DNA of 64,000 nt, taken from NCBI GenBank assembly GCA_029215795.1, contig JARDYH010000007.1, positions 89,357,263-89,421,262 on the forward strand. Reading direction: 5' to 3'. The position numbers and the translations under genes were made by a program. Positions 20,286 to 33,045 of this stretch are shown here, one piece after another. This stretch comes from Anniella stebbinsi (Eukaryota; Chordata; Lepidosauria; Squamata; Anniellidae). The stretch's first letter is position 1; every line of letters begins with the position of its first letter. The notes under the pieces were generated by a model. That model was not told the DNA's origin and did no database searches. It saw only the letters and a program-made list of their open reading frames with translations.

Positions 20286-20815
20286 AGATGGGAGTCAGGG
20301 ATGCTGGAGAAAGACTAGACGGACTAAAATTAATTTGGATTCCTAAGAACCTGACCTGTGGAATCCACTGAGGTCCGGCCTCCCCAGGTCGCATTTAGTC
20401 TACAGACTTTTCGATTTTTTTGTTGCTTTCTTGAAATTTATGCAAATTTATTCACAGAAAAATATGCAAGTTTCTGCTGAGACATATGCCATCCTGGAAA
20501 ATATATGCTGAGAAAAGTTGAATGGAATGGGGGACAATATGCTAAATGTTTAGTACTAACATAAATTGTTGCAAACTGTCTTAGGTATTTAGGTATTTTT
20601 CCACATAAAGGGAAAAAAAATCGAATCTGCCTGTGAATGTATGCTGGAATGAATAACATCGCACAAACAATGAAACTCATATGGGACAGATTTCCAAAAT
20701 CCAGACATTCCTAATAGGGGTTGATATTAATTCTATTCCCATGAGCACTGGATGAAGCTGATGCTTGTGGTGACTGCAGAAATATACCCACTCCCTTGGG
20801 AAACCCGGGCTATTG
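20286..20815. other. Unassigned AT-rich DNA
   Basis: No gene. ATTTATGCAAATTTATTCACAG and similar AT-rich words recall the degenerate repeat tracts elsewhere. Confidence 0.35.
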
Positions 20816-20932
20816 ATCCTATGCCCTGTTGGTGATCTTCCCATAGGCATTGGGTTGGCCAATGCAGGAACCAGGATGCTGGACTACATAGGCCTTTAGT
20901 CTGATACAGCAGGCCTCTGCTTATGTTCACAT
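20816..20932 (+). mobile_element. CR1/L3-type LINE 3' tail
   Basis: GGATGCTGGACTACATAGGC, CTTTAGTCTGATACAGCAGG and a CTTATGTTC end, the common 3' tail of this family, on the plus strand. Confidence 0.7.
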
Positions 20933-21354
20933 CCTACCCACCCCAAAATATGCCCATGATCAGCTATGTACAGACTGTGTTCACTCTGCCAGTCCATGCT
21001 TCATGGATTGTCAGGCGTATTTCAATCCATCATCTGATTATTGATGGAATTGGATTTTTCAAAGCAGAACTTAGTTCTAGTTGCACTAATTCGCAATAAC
21101 ACTACTAATGCACACACCAATGCGGATTTGCACATAGTGAGGATTTGCGCTGTTCTGCACTCAAGTTAATGCCCTAATGCAAAAGTGCAGATTAGCACAA
21201 ATGCCCCCCCCCAAGTGAAAAACTGGTCTGCAACTCCATCTGTGTGGCTCAGGGAAAACTGGTCTGCTGAGGAATCCACAAGTTGGATTAATAGAAACCA
21301 GAGCTCAGCTGAATCCATTGCGGATTTCTTCCACATTCCTATAATCAGCATATG
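20933..21354. other. Unassigned dispersed repeat-like DNA
   Basis: Shares words with 7151-7496 (AGATTAGCACAAATG, GCAGATGC-like). No gene. Confidence 0.35.
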
Positions 21355-21845
21355 AAGTTTATTTATTTATTTCATTTTATTTTATTTACTACATTTTTGT
21401 ACTGCCCAATAGCCGGATATCTGGGCAGTTTACAAAAATTAAAACCATGACAACTATTCAAAATATTAAAAAAAACAACAGTATAAAAACGTAGCATAAA
21501 AATACAATATAAGAACACAAGCAGGATAAAACCGAGCAGCCATGCAGAAATTAATACAGATTTAAAATATAAATTTAAAACAGCAAAGTTAAAAATTAAA
21601 CTGATAAACTGTTAAAATGCTGAGAGAATAAAAAGGCCTTCACCTGGCGTCTAAAGAAGTATAATGTAGGTGCCAGGCAAACGTCTCTAGGGGCTCATTC
21701 CACAGCCGGGGTGCCACAGCAGAGAAGGCCCTCCTCTTGGTAGCCAACTGCCACACTTCCTTTGGCAGGGGCTCATGGAGGAGGACACCTGAGGATAATC
21801 TTAGGGTCTGGGCAGGTACATATGGGAGGAGGTGTTCCATCATGT
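21355..21845 (-). mobile_element. L2-type LINE 3' end
   Basis: The minus frame reads LATKRRAFSAVAPRLWNEP. The 3' UTR includes CCAATAGCCGGATATCTGGG and a TTTATTTATTTCATTTTATTT end. Confidence 0.82.
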
Positions 21846-22933
21846 GTATGCTACATGATGATTAAAAGCATCTACAGTTAGATTATTTTCAGCTGGTATG
21901 GGGTAAGATGCCAGTGATGAAGTATTTTCTTCATGTCTTCATTGCAATCTTGAAGTGCATCCTCCCAACTATTTTTGGTACAGTACAGGACCTGTACATG
22001 TCTTGCCACAGAGACCACATGCTGAGATGGTTCTGTGAAGACCAGCGCCACAAAGAAAACTCTGCATGGGTCGGATTTTCACAGACCATTGCAAAGGTAG
22101 CTTCTCAAGGAGCTGCCTCGTCAGGGGCACAAACCAGGAATCTTACGGCCCATGTTTGACACCTGTCTTCGTGAGCTCTCCAGGACTGGGTGTGCTGAAG
22201 GAAATAACAACTTTGGCAGGCAGGATGAAAACAGGCATAAATATCACAAACATGTTTGTGTACAGGAAAAGCAAGGGAAAGGTTATCCGGGCTGGGCTGC
22301 ATTTGGGGCTGGCTCCAAGGCTGAGGGAGATCACTGCAATGTGCCAGCAGTGGGCCTAATACCATCTGTTCATCCAGGCCAGATGACCGTAACATGTACT
22401 AAGTAGGGCTGCCCTTGAAGACGGTGCAGGATGAAGCTTCCCAATTACTGGTGGAAGCTGGACATCCAGAACATGTGACATCAATGCTGTGCCAGTTGCT
22501 CTTGTTGCAGGTGTGTTTACAAGTCCAATTCAAGGTGCTGGGTGGGAGACATCCAAGGATTTGGGGGACACATTACTCTTTTTAATACCCCCCCCAAATG
22601 CTCCAGAATAATGTAACTTCTGGGGTATTGGTTTCAATTCAAGATGGCAGATGGAAGCTACTTGATGTCAATGTGCCAGAAAAAAGGTACAACGTTATTT
22701 AAGGAAGGAGGCTCATGGCACATGTCAGAGGTGGTTTGGGCCCTCCTAGGACATTGGGACCTCAGTAACTGCCCAAGCAGGCCAAGGTTTGCCTTGATGT
22801 GGTGCCTGGCTGCATGCAGAGAACAAGCAGGAGCCTTTGTTTTATTTTTTGCAAAGGCATTGGTGCATATTTTAGAGCTGTGTGCAAATGGCCCCTCAAA
22901 ATTCTCTACTATTTGTGAGCTCAATATCAGGTT
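21846..22933. other. Unassigned DNA
   Basis: Overlapping open frames at 22066-22406 (+) and 22105-22395 (-) are not recognisable. No repeat family identified in this 1.1 kb. Confidence 0.35.
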
Positions 22934-23129
22934 GATTTTCTGACTGTTAGAGCAATATGACAATGGAACCAATGACTTAGAGAGGTTGTGGGCTCTCCCA
23001 CCCTATAGGCATTCAAGAGGCAGCTGGACAGCCACCTGTCAGGGATGCTTTAAGGTGGATTCCTGCACTGAGCAGGGGGTTGGCCTTATAGGCCCCTTCC
23101 AACTCTATCATTCCATGATTCTGTGATTT
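22934..23129 (+). mobile_element. CR1 3' end fragment
   Basis: CTGACTGTTAGAGCAATATG, GAGGCAGCTGGACAGCCACC, GAGCAGGGGGTTGG and a CATTCCATGATTCTGTGATT tail. Confidence 0.88.
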
Positions 23130-24104
23130 CAGTGAATTCCTCCAGGGAGAGGAGAAATTCTCCAATGGCTTCTCAGGGGTAGGGCCCACCATTAGAAGCC
23201 ACAGTAAGACAGCTTCTTGTTTTTTCCCCCTAAGGTTTTTGTTTGTTTCTCTGGTGCTGCAAATGACATTAACTACAACTGCGTTGGGTACCATTTTGCA
23301 TCATCCACAATGCCCCAGACATAGGACTGTTCTGGGATACTGTGTGGGGTAGAAATGGCAGCTACTACCAAAACATGGCAAAGAATATTGGGAGAAAATT
23401 CTGCAGAGTTCCCCCCTTTTTTTCCCCTTAGGGAGGATGAGAAAAAGAAAAACCTTGGATTTTCCCCCCTCAGAAAATTGTCTTCTGGGAAATTTCATAT
23501 CAGCTGCAGTAAATTTGCTGCGGCATTCATAATTTCATGTTTATCTTCTCCCTGTTCATCGTAGGAATTCAGAGCTATGTTCTTGAGGGGAGAGGTTATC
23601 AAGGGAGAAGGTGGGAGTTAGTTTCTCCTGCCAAAGAATGTGGGTTTTAATGCCCCTTTCATTGCTTCAAAGCCTATAGGAATGCTGACAATTGGCAGAG
23701 TGTTGGCACAGAGTGTTTGTGCAAAGTACAGGAATTAAGTGCAGAGATTGGATGAGATAAAGGGAGGTTTTGACCTTAGAATAGAGGAGGAGCAAGGAAA
23801 GTGTGAAGCAAGACAAAAGCAAGGAGTTGCAGGAAGAAGATGGAGGAGGCAGTGGAGGTGGATGGAGGAAGAAAGAACAAGAGGAGGAAAGAAAGGAGAA
23901 GGGATATGAGGAAGAAGAAGCAAAAGAGAGAAAGAAAGATAACAAAGGAAAGGCAATTACATTTTTCCTTAGAGTTTCCAAAATAGTACTCTTAATACCT
24001 GGTCCAGTCATACATATTTATCATTCCATGAATTCTGTTTAAGCCATGTAAAAGCCAAAACGGATATTATTTAAATTCATATTCAGCAGCTACAACGTTT
24101 TTTC
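23130..24104. other. Unassigned DNA with a purine-rich tract
   Basis: A GGA/GAA-rich purine tract spans about 23783-23950 and accounts for the charged open frame there. No gene recognised. Confidence 0.45.
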
Positions 24105-24235
24105 ATTTTTACTCTAGGGTAAGCACAAGGACCCCTATCCAGATTGCAAATGCCACTTACCCCCCTCCACAGGGTCAGACCCCCCCGTGTCTACTCTAGA
24201 GGAAAAATGAAAAATAGAAATAGGTGCTAGATATG
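24105..24235. mobile_element. Small foldback, ACTCTAGGGTAAGC type
   Basis: TTTTTCATTTTTACTCTAG is mirrored by CTCTAGAGGAAAAATGAAAAA. Its ends resemble those at 33886-34197, which have ACTCTAAAGTAAGTG and its mirror. Confidence 0.6.
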
Positions 24236-24356
24236 GATTTACCTGTTTTGACCTTTCAATGGCTTTCAATAGAATTAATGGAGTGATAAACATGTACGCC
24301 TGGATTTCAAGCTAGTGGCCATCTTGAAATCATGTGGCAGTGAGCTCCAAAGATGA

Positions 24357-26760
24357 TATTATTATTATTATTATTATTATCATCATCGTCATCGTCTTTA
24401 TTTGTAATCCACCTTTTGTCCAATACTGGGCCTCAAGGCGGCTTTATAAAATTTAAACATATACAGTTAAAAGCTGTAAATAAAACTATACGAAAGTTTT
24501 TGAAACATTTCCACATTTTAAATACATATTAAATTAAAAAAAATCTTAACAGAGATGGAGGTCCACATTGTTCACCAAACGCCTGCTGGAATAAGAAAGT
24601 TTTTGCCTGTCTTTGAAATCTTATCAAGGGGGGAGCCAGTCTAGCTTCCCTGGGAAGGGAGTTCCAGATCCTCGGAGCATTCACCAAGAAGGCCCTCTCC
24701 CGCATACCCATCAGGCATGCCTGGGATGTTGGTGGGACTGAGAGAAAGGCCTCCTCAAAGATCTCAGAGCACGGGCAGGCTCATATGGGAGAATACGGTC
24801 TTTAGGATGACCTGAACCTGAGCTGTATAGGGCTTTATAGATGTTAACCAGCACTTTGAATTGTGCCTGGAAACAGACCAGAAGCCAGTGGAGCTGTTGT
24901 AACAGGGGAGTTGTATGCTCCTTGTAACCAGCCCTGGTCAACAATCTGGCTGCAGCTCTTTCAACCAGCTGATGTTTCCGAACACTCTTCAAAGGCAGCC
25001 CCATGTAGAGCACATTACAGTAATCCAATTGGGATGTAACTAACACATGTGTCACCGTGGCCAGGTCCAACATCTCAAGGAACGGGCACAGGTGGCGCAC
25101 AAGCTTTAACTGTGAAAATGCACTCCTGGCCACTGCTGAAACCTGGGCATCCAGGCTCAGGGCTGAATCCAGAAGTACACCAAAGCTGCGAACCTGTGTC
25201 TTTAGGGGGAGTGTAACCCCATCCAGCACACGCTGAGTCCCCATTCCCTGATCTGCCTTTCGACTGACCAGGAGCACCTCTGTCTTGTCTGGATTAAACT
25301 TTAATTAGTTTGCCCTCATCCAGTCCATTGCTGCCAATAGACACTGGTTTAGCATAGAAACAGCTTCCTTAGAACTGGGTGGAAAGGAGAAGTAGAGTTG
25401 GGTGTCATCGGCGTATTGGTGGCACCACACCCCAAAACTCCGGACAACCTCTCCCAGTGGTTTCATGTATATGTTAAATAGCATGGGGGACAAAACAGAA
25501 CCCTGAGGGACTCCACAGCCAATGGCCAAGAAGTCAAACAGGAATCCCCCAGTAGCACCTTCTGGGTCCACCCCTCCAGGAAGGAATGGAGCCACTGTAA
25601 AACAGTGCCTCCAAGTCCACTCCCAGTAAGGCAACCCAGAAGGATACCATGGTTGATGGTATTGAACACCGCTAAGAGATCCAGCAGAACCAATAGGGTC
25701 ATACTTCCTCTGTCCAGTTCCAGGTGTAGGTCATCCTGCAAGGCGACCAAAGCACTTTCTGTCCCATAACCAGGTCTGAAGCTAGATTGAAATGGATCTA
25801 GATAATCCGTCTCATCCAGGTAGTTGGGAGGCCACCATGTGCTCCAATACTTTGCCCCAAAATGGAACATTGGAGACTGGCTGGTAGTTATCGAATATGG
25901 TGGGATTCGAAGAGGGCTTTTTCAATGTGGGCCTCACCACTACCTCCTTCAAGCAGGTTGGCACCCTGCCTTGGCGAAGGGAGGCATTGACCACTCCAGT
26001 CCCCCTCTGACTGCTTTTATAAGCCAGGAAGGGCAAGGAACTAATACACATGTGGTGGCTCTCGTCTCTCCAAGGATCCTGTCCACATCCTTGGGCTGTG
26101 CAAAGTGAAAAGTATCCAATAACATTGGACAAGCAGGTGCCAGAGTTACATCCACTGGGTCTGTACGAACTACAGCATCCAAGTCAGAACGGATCCGAGT
26201 GATTTTGTCTGCAAAGTGCTGGGCAAATTGGTCACAGTGGGCTGTTGAAAGGTCTGAATTCTCTTCTTGGGGGCCAGTGTGCAAAAGGCCCCTGACCACC
26301 CAAAACAGCTCCGCTGGACAGCTCTTTGCAGACGCAATAGTGGCAGAAAAAACCAGGGTTTTTTGCTGCCCGTACCGCCATGGAGTAGGCCTTCAAATAG
26401 GCTCCAGCCCGTGTTCGATCGGATTCACTCCGAGTTTTCTGCCAACGTTGCTCTAGTCGTCATCTCACTCGTTTCATTGCCACCAGCTCCCTAGAAAACC
26501 AGGGGACTGGCGTGGCTCCACTTCGTGAGAGGGGACGCTCAGGAGCGATCGTGTCCACCGCCCTGTGCAGTGTGAAGAAGGAGGGGAGATGTCCTCTCTA
26601 AGAAAATGGAGAATCGGTTTATCTCTCCAGTAACTTGAACTGAGAGCGGTGAAGAAAGTACAGATGCTTCATTCAGGCTCATACATGTCCCTCCCACGAC
26701 AACATTCATCAAGTGATGACAGGGTGTGGAAATTGGGCTGTTGAAACCTCACAGAGAGAC
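24357..26760 (-). mobile_element. L2-type LINE, 5'-truncated, with reverse transcriptase
   Basis: The longest LINE in the window, about 2.4 kb. Minus-strand pieces give an RT order: VRPTLKKPSSNPTIFDNYQPVSN, FRPGYGTESALVALQDDL, GVPQGSVLSPMLFNIYMKPL, then the catalytic YADD at 25404-25415. After it come LLVSRKAD, QLDYCNVLYMGLP and RIWNSLPREARL, and the 3' UTR ends in an (ATT)n/(ATC)n tract at 24357-24400. Frames are broken by several indels and stops, so it is dead. The 5' endonuclease part is missing. Confidence 0.88.
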
Positions 26761-27246
26761 CCTGTTCTTCAGGCATCTTGGGCACAAGGTCAATTGAAAC
26801 ATTTGGCAACCTATCAGCAAGGGCTGATGAACCACAGGAGTTAAAACCAAGCTGTGCCCATGCATGTAAGAATGAGCTCTACGTTTAGGGATTGCTGTGG
26901 GTGAAATGATTTGCCAGTAATCCATCATCTTTTGCGGGAACCCTGTCCTTGTCTGTGCCTCCCCACTTCCTCTATTGCGAAGGACAGTAGTACAGCTGAG
27001 TAGAAAATTCTGTTGCAACCTTTGGCAGCTGGCCACCAGAAAGAGAGTGAGTGAGAGAGAAAACCTTCTTGCTGGGTGGTGACCCACCTATGGAGGGACA
27101 CTTGCCTGCCTCCAATTTGCTGTTGTTTCAGTGTCAGGGGAGACCTTCCCGTTTCCCCAACCTGTTTAACATGACAAACTCCTAAAGTTTTTTAACTCTT
27201 TTAAGATGAAGTGGCATTTTATCTTGCACTGTGCTGTTGGTTAAAG
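26761..27246. other. Unassigned DNA
   Basis: No recognised gene or repeat; a 112-codon minus frame is open but unrecognised. Confidence 0.35.
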
Positions 27247-27560
27247 ACATGAGAACATAAGAAGTGCCCTGCTGGATCAGATCAAAGATCCATCTAGTCC
27301 AGCACTCTGTTGACCAGGGACCCACAAGCAGGACACGGTGCAGCAGCACCCTCCCACCCATGTCCCCCAGCAACTGGTGTATACAGGCTTGCTGCCTCTA
27401 ATATTGGAGGTAGCACATAGCCAATGGGACTAGTAGCCATGGATAGCCTTCAGGAATTTATCCAACTCCCTTTTAAAGCCATTCAAATTGGTGTCCATCA
27501 CTACATCTTGTGGTAGTGAATTCCATAGTTTAAGTCTGCACTATGGTCGAGGTATTTCTG
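27247..27560 (-). mobile_element. CR1/L3-type LINE 3' end
   Basis: GAACATAAGAAGTGCCCTGC, TCCATCTAGTCCAGCACTCTG, CAGCAACTGGTGTATACAGG and GAATTTATCCAACTCCC are the family's tail in reverse orientation. The same unit is at 34626-35330 and 36972-37353. Confidence 0.85.
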
Positions 27561-28569
27561 CAATATTTAGTACCTGCCCCCCCCCCCCCAAGCTAAGCGG
27601 CTCTAGGTATAACTTCCATAAACACACAGACAAGCAAACAAGCAGATTTTTCTACAGGGCCGGCCCTCCTGTTAAGTAGAGTGAGGTGGCAGCAATGTAT
27701 TGGAGGAGAGAGCTGAGGGCGATGTGGGTGGTCTTGTGCTAGCTTGATGCCTTCAGGTGTGGCGGAAGATGTGGTCCCATTGTCAGCACTGAAGAACAGG
27801 GGTGCAATGGTAGCTGGCTCTGCTTTTCCATCTCAAACATGGGGGCCTCTAGAAGTTTCAACAATACTGCATCCCCTCACCATTTCAGCAGGCTTTGCTC
27901 CCTGTTGCTGCTGTGAGCCACTTCTCCATGCCTCCTTTATTTCTTCCTAAGTAGAAGATATCACAGTGAGGGCAGGAAGTGTCCTCACAAGGCCTCAGAG
28001 TGAGGACAAGAGAGGAAAATCATGCTTCCTGCCTTCACAGTGGCATCTTTGAGAGAGGAAAGAATTGGGAATCATGGAAGGAAAGGCATCCACCAGGAGT
28101 AGGGAGCATGAACAACGTCCTTAACCCCTTGGGTACATCGTCCAGGGCCCTTTTCCAAATGACAGCCCAAAGTATGGCAGATGACGAAGGTATCAGGGAA
28201 GCAAAAGGAAACACCATTTTAGTCATGTAGTCATGGTGATGCTGTAATTTCTGTGATTTAAAATGCAAAATTTCACGTGCCTTTTTATTTTTAAATCAGG
28301 GTTGGCAAACAGTTTTGTTGTTAATATTGTTCTACATATCAGGAATGTGGAAGCTGCTGTAAAACACGGAATGGTGGTTAGAGGGTGAAGCGAAATGTTA
28401 TCATGCTTCACAACTAATGCAATATATGTGCCGTATTAAAAGTACCCTCATAAGACCATTACACCCAGGATCGAAAATTAACTAGCTGCACCCCTGGCAA
28501 CACCAACAGTGGGGGGGGGCACTTCAACTCCCCTGAACTTCATACCTTGCAAGTGGTGGCCAAGTCATG
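27561..28569. other. Unassigned DNA
   Basis: C run at about 27579-27590 and G run at about 28510-28519. No gene or family recognised. Confidence 0.35.
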
Positions 28570-28962
28570 GGCACATACACACATCTTTATTATTTACTCT
28601 TAATGTTTATATATCACTATATCTGTTTATATAATGTATATTTGCCAAAAAAAAACCTATTAAGGCTTTGCACAGAACTTTAAAAGAATAAAACGATGAC
28701 ATAAAAACTAGTAATACATTAAAACATTAAAGCATATACATAATTTAAATTAAAGAGATGTATCTTCACACCCTTTCTTAAGGCCAAGGGAGTGGGCACC
28801 ACTTATAGTGTGTGTGTTATTCCACAGTTTGGGAGCAACATAGTAGAAAGCCCTGTCATGCGTGCCCAGGAAAGGGGACTCTGTTGTAATTGAGCCCTCA
28901 AAAGGGCTTCTCTGCAGATCTTAATACCTGGGCATGTTCATAGTGAGACAGGCGGTCTCTTA
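28570..28962 (-). mobile_element. L2-type LINE 3' end (diverged)
   Basis: The layout matches the other tails: AT-rich UTR, then CACAGTTTGGGAGCAACATAG and AAAGCCCTGTC, a counterpart of the FSAVAPxLWN coding end. More diverged than the others. Confidence 0.6.
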
Positions 28963-28964
28963 AG

Positions 28965-29432
28965 GCATATCCACACCAGCCATTTATCCCGGGGTGGAAT
29001 TGAGATCATCCCTGCGGGTCCAAATGATGTACAGGAGATCCTGGGGTGAACCGGGGACGACCACTCTGCTTTCCTAGGATATCGGGCACTGCTTTTCCCC
29101 CATTTCCCCCCAACTCTTGGGGCAATCCTGAGGTCTGCAGGCAGTGTGGCCCCCCTCTCAAAGTCATCGCTCTTCCCAGTGAGTAGTGGGGGGAGCCCAA
29201 GGGTATCAGGGGGCAAGGGGGAGATGTTTTCAAGGGGTATCGGCGTGCTTCTGCACCGATGTTTTTATTTTTAAAAAACTATATTTGACAGCTTTGCGCA
29301 GAATCACAATTGCGCAAGCTTCGCAAGCTGTAAAAAAAAAGAAAGAAAAAAGAAGACTTTTCCCTGGAACGGCTCATGAGGGAAGATTGTTGAAATTGAA
29401 AGGGCTCTAGGTGTAGATGAGCCCTTAGATAA
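28965..29432. mobile_element. Foldback-ended element, TATCCACACC family
   Basis: Left GGCATATCCACACCAGCC and right GGTGTAGATGAGCCCTT are inverted. Shares GGTCCAAATGATG and CACAGGGAGTC-like blocks with 18432-18935. An A-rich run at about 29331-29352 lies inside. Confidence 0.6.
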
Positions 29433-29458
29433 CAAGGCGCTCAGCCATTTAGGGCTTT

Positions 29459-30760
29459 GAATAATAATAATAATAATTTATTTATTTATTTATTTCTTAC
29501 TTGCCTCTCCCTCTAGATCGAGGCGGGGTACAACATCAATATAAACAATATAAAATATATAAAACTGATTTAAAACATATAAAATTATGTTTTAAATTAT
29601 TTAAATTATTAAAACCAACCAACTCTTAAAATTCGGCTGGGTAAGCCTGCCTGAAGAGATCAGTCTTTATAGCTCTCTTGAATTCTAGAAGTCTGGTAAG
29701 TTAGCGGATCTCTCCCGGCAGGTTGTTCCATAGTCTGGGAGCAGCAGAAGGTCCTCTGGGTAACGGTTGTCAGCCTAGTCTTGGCTGACTGTAGTAGGTT
29801 CTTCCCAGAGGACCTGAGCGTGCGGGGTGGATTGTATGGGAGAAGGTGGTCCCGCAGGTAACCTGGACCCAAACCACGTAGGGCTGTAAAGGTAATAACC
29901 AACATTTTGTACTTCACCCGGAAACTAATTGGCAGCCAGTGGAGTGATTTTAAAACTGGTGTGATATGGTCACCCCAGGTGTCTTGGTGACCAACCCGGC
30001 TGCCATATTTTGAACTAGTTGAAGTTTTTGGATTAGGCACAGAGGTAGCCCTATGTACAGCACATTGCAGAGGTCGAGCCTCGACGTTACCAGCTGTCTT
30101 TAGGTCTTCCAACTCTAGAAAGGGGCGCAGCTGGTGTATCAGCCGAAGCTGATAATAGGCACTCCTGGCAGTCACGTCTATCTGAGCTATCATTTGGAGC
30201 AACGGATCCAGGAGTACCTCCAAGCTGTGCACACAGCCTTTCAGAGGGAGTGTAACCCCATCCAGAACTGGTTAACACACCTCCAAACCTAGGTTGGGGC
30301 CTTTGACAGTAAGCACCTCCGTCTTGTCTGGATTCAGCTTCAGTTTGTTTTTCCTCATCCAGCCCATTACCGCCTCCAGGCATTCAGAGGAGACACATTA
30401 TCCTTAGCTGATGATGTTGTCGAAGGCATAGAGAAATATATTTGGGTGTCATCAGCATACTGATAGCACCCCGCCCCATGCCTCCGGATGATCTCTCCCA
30501 GTGGTTTCATGTAGATGTTAAACAGCATTGGGGATAGGATGGCACCTTGAGGTATGCCACACAACAGCTCCTTCTTTGAGGAGCAGCTATCCCCAAGCCT
30601 CATCATCTGGAACCTGCCTGAGAGACTGGACCGGAACCACTGAAGCACAGTGCCCCTGAGTCCCAGTCCCATCAGGTGTTCCAGACGGATACCATGGTTG
30701 ATGGTATCAAAAGCCACCGAGAGGTCCAGAAGTACCAGCAGAAACACATAGCTGTGCACA
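29459..30760 (-). mobile_element. L2-type LINE fragment with reverse transcriptase
   Basis: Minus-strand LLVLLDLSVAFDTINHGIRL, GIPQGAILSPMLFNIYMKPL and YADD (codons at 30448-30459) mark the RT domain. An ORF end and 3' UTR follow, with an (AAT)n/(TTTA)n stretch at 29461-29494. Frameshifts separate the blocks. Same family as 24357-26760. Confidence 0.85.
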
Positions 30761-30837
30761 TATTTTTACGTGTTAAAACCCCATATACATTTCAGAACTG
30801 ACTTGGTCTTAGTGGTGTACCAATTTTTGGGGGTGGA

Positions 30838-30988
30838 TTGTCTTTGTTCCAGAAGGATATTGTAATTTTAACTTGTTTTTATGCTTTATGTTTTTAAATT
30901 TTGTATATTGGTGTTTTAATTGTTCAATGTTTTTAATTTTTGTAAACCGCCCAGAGTGCTTCGGCTATGGGGCAGTATATAAATGGAA

Positions 30989-31021
<33 letters not shown>

Positions 31022-31022
31022 A
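30838..31022 (+). mobile_element. LINE 3' UTR end with (AAAT)n tail
   Basis: TTTTGTAAACCGCCCAGAGTG, GGGCAGTATATAAATGGAAT and an AAATAAATAAAT tail at about 30988-31020. Plus orientation. Confidence 0.7.
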
Positions 31023-31879
31023 TGCTGCTGCTTCACCACCATTTTTTTTTTTAAATACCAAAACTTGAAAGGATTTCCCTGTGTGTTCCCAGCCTCTCAA
31101 GAATCACATCAGAAATACTTGGCTACTTTATAATATCAGTGAAAGCAAATAAGGGTGCTTTGCTTGCACATTTGTTTCTAGCACCCTTGGTATGCACGGA
31201 GTTGTATAAAGACCTGGGAATACAAAGTGGCCATGATGCACATCTATGCCTGAATTTTAAAAAAAAATCTCATTCACATCTTCATCGTTTTTCAAGTTGA
31301 TCTCTGCAAATTGCTGAAAATATAGGTCTGTGTGTGCTTCCTGAGGAACATGAAAATGCTTGAGAATGAGGTATCCTTTTCAATAGCAAATGGCACTGAG
31401 CCAAACAGAGGTGAGGATGAGTTCGCAGCATTTTCATGTGCAGGCAATGCAGCTTCATTTGCCTTCATTGACATCACAAAGTAGCTCAGGTCTAGTGACA
31501 CACATTATATACCTGTATTCTGTCTTCTTCAGCAAGCAGGGAGCTGGACATGAGAAGACAGGGCCAGGCAAGAGAGAGGCAGTTCAGTAACAGAATATTT
31601 GCACATTCCTGTACAAAATCTTCTGCTAGAAGTGCAGTGGTAAATCTTGACATGCCATTTTCATCATGACAGACCCTATGGGTGTATGAATCCAAAAATG
31701 CAGGCAATCCATACCAATAAACCAACTCTAGTAGTTCAATCTCCTCCAGGACCAGGTCTTTCATAGAGGTGTTACATCTTAATCAGCCATTCAAGACTAG
31801 ACCACCCCCACAAATATTTTGCATTACAATGGGGATAGCTCACAATTATATAGTGTTGCTGGTGATATTCTACTCACTT
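31023..31879. other. Unassigned DNA
   Basis: Two adjacent minus frames (31292-31501 and 31492-31764) overlap slightly in different frames. Their peptides look moderately protein-like but I recognise no family. Could be a decayed transposon coding region. Confidence 0.3.
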
Positions 31880-32268
31880 TCACAGCTAAGATCAGAGGGA
31901 ACAGGGAAGGAAGAAGTACATCTTCACACAGAGCATAGTCGAGCTATGGAATTCGCTACCATAAGACAGAGTGATGGCTGTCACTTTGGATGGCTTCAAA
32001 AGGGAGTTTGTCAAAGTTCTGGAGGAGAAGACTATCAATGGCTACTAGTCCTGATGGTTCTATGCTGTTTCCAGTATCAGAGACAGTATGCCCATGTGCA
32101 CCAGCTGTTGAGGACATGGGCTGGAAGGTGCTGTGGCCCTCATGTCCTGTTTGTGGTTTTCCGTGGGCTGTTGTTTGGGCACTGTGTGGACAGGCTGCTG
32201 GTCTAGATGGTCTAGATGGACCCAGCAGGGCTTTTCTGTTGTTCTTTTGTTCTTATTTAAATGTGTAT
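31880..32268 (+). mobile_element. CR1/L3-type LINE 3' end
   Basis: Plus-strand counterpart of 27247-27560: ATGGAATTCGCTACC, GGCTTCAAAAGGGAGTTTG, TGGTCTAGATGGACCCAGCAGG and a TGTTCTTTTGTTCTT end. Confidence 0.82.
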
Positions 32269-32929
32269 TTTGGGGGAAGTTATTTGATTTTAATGTACAG
32301 ATTTATATGGAAATGAAACACAACAATTTTATGATTAAAACTGGGACGTGACACAGGCTGTAAATAGATGAGTCATCCCTGTTCATGCCAACTTCAGTCT
32401 CTTACATCCATCTCTGAGGATTGTCTACTGACTCATTGAGCCAAACAGGAGCCACAGCTATATGTTTAGGAGAAAGGAGCAGTTACTCACCAACCCACCT
32501 TATGTGCAGAGAAAGTTTAACGGGATATTTCCTGCTGCAAACCTTGTAAAATGATGCAACAAGTGCCAGCTGTGATGAGAACTTTATTTAACACCGTGTA
32601 ACTATTAGAACACCTGCATCTTAATTTTCTGCTGGTGCTCTTAAGGTGGACAGGTATGAATTGCCAAAAAAGAGGAAATGCATCACCAGAAAAGAGGAGA
32701 AAAGAGGACACTGATCTGCATAAAATTTGCATGTGTTAATATATGTGGAGGTGCCCATTTTGAAATAATTATTATAGTTTAAACAGAAATACAACACATC
32801 TCACCATAGTGGGGAAGACTTGACCAGGTGACTGGTGTACCTAGCACAGTCTGATGTCCAGGTGCTGCTGATGGGCAAATTCAAAGCCCCTGGTCTCCCT
32901 TGTTAGGGTTCCTAATCTTTACACTAGAT
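32269..32929. other. Unassigned DNA
   Basis: No gene recognised. Confidence 0.35.
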
Positions 32930-33045
32930 TTGGACTGGAAAGCCCTTTAATAGAGGACACCTTGCAAAGAGAGGGCAGTCCTCTGACAGCCCTTCAAATA
33001 GAGGATTGTCCTCTGTAAAAGAGGACCCATGTCTACCCTACCCTC
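32930..33045. mobile_element. AGAGGACA-type DNA-transposon scrap
   Basis: AATAGAGGACA, CAGTCCTCTGACAG, AATAGAGGATTGTCC and AAAAGAGGACC recur, with a relative at 41355-41445. Likely the end of another hAT-like family. Confidence 0.45.
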
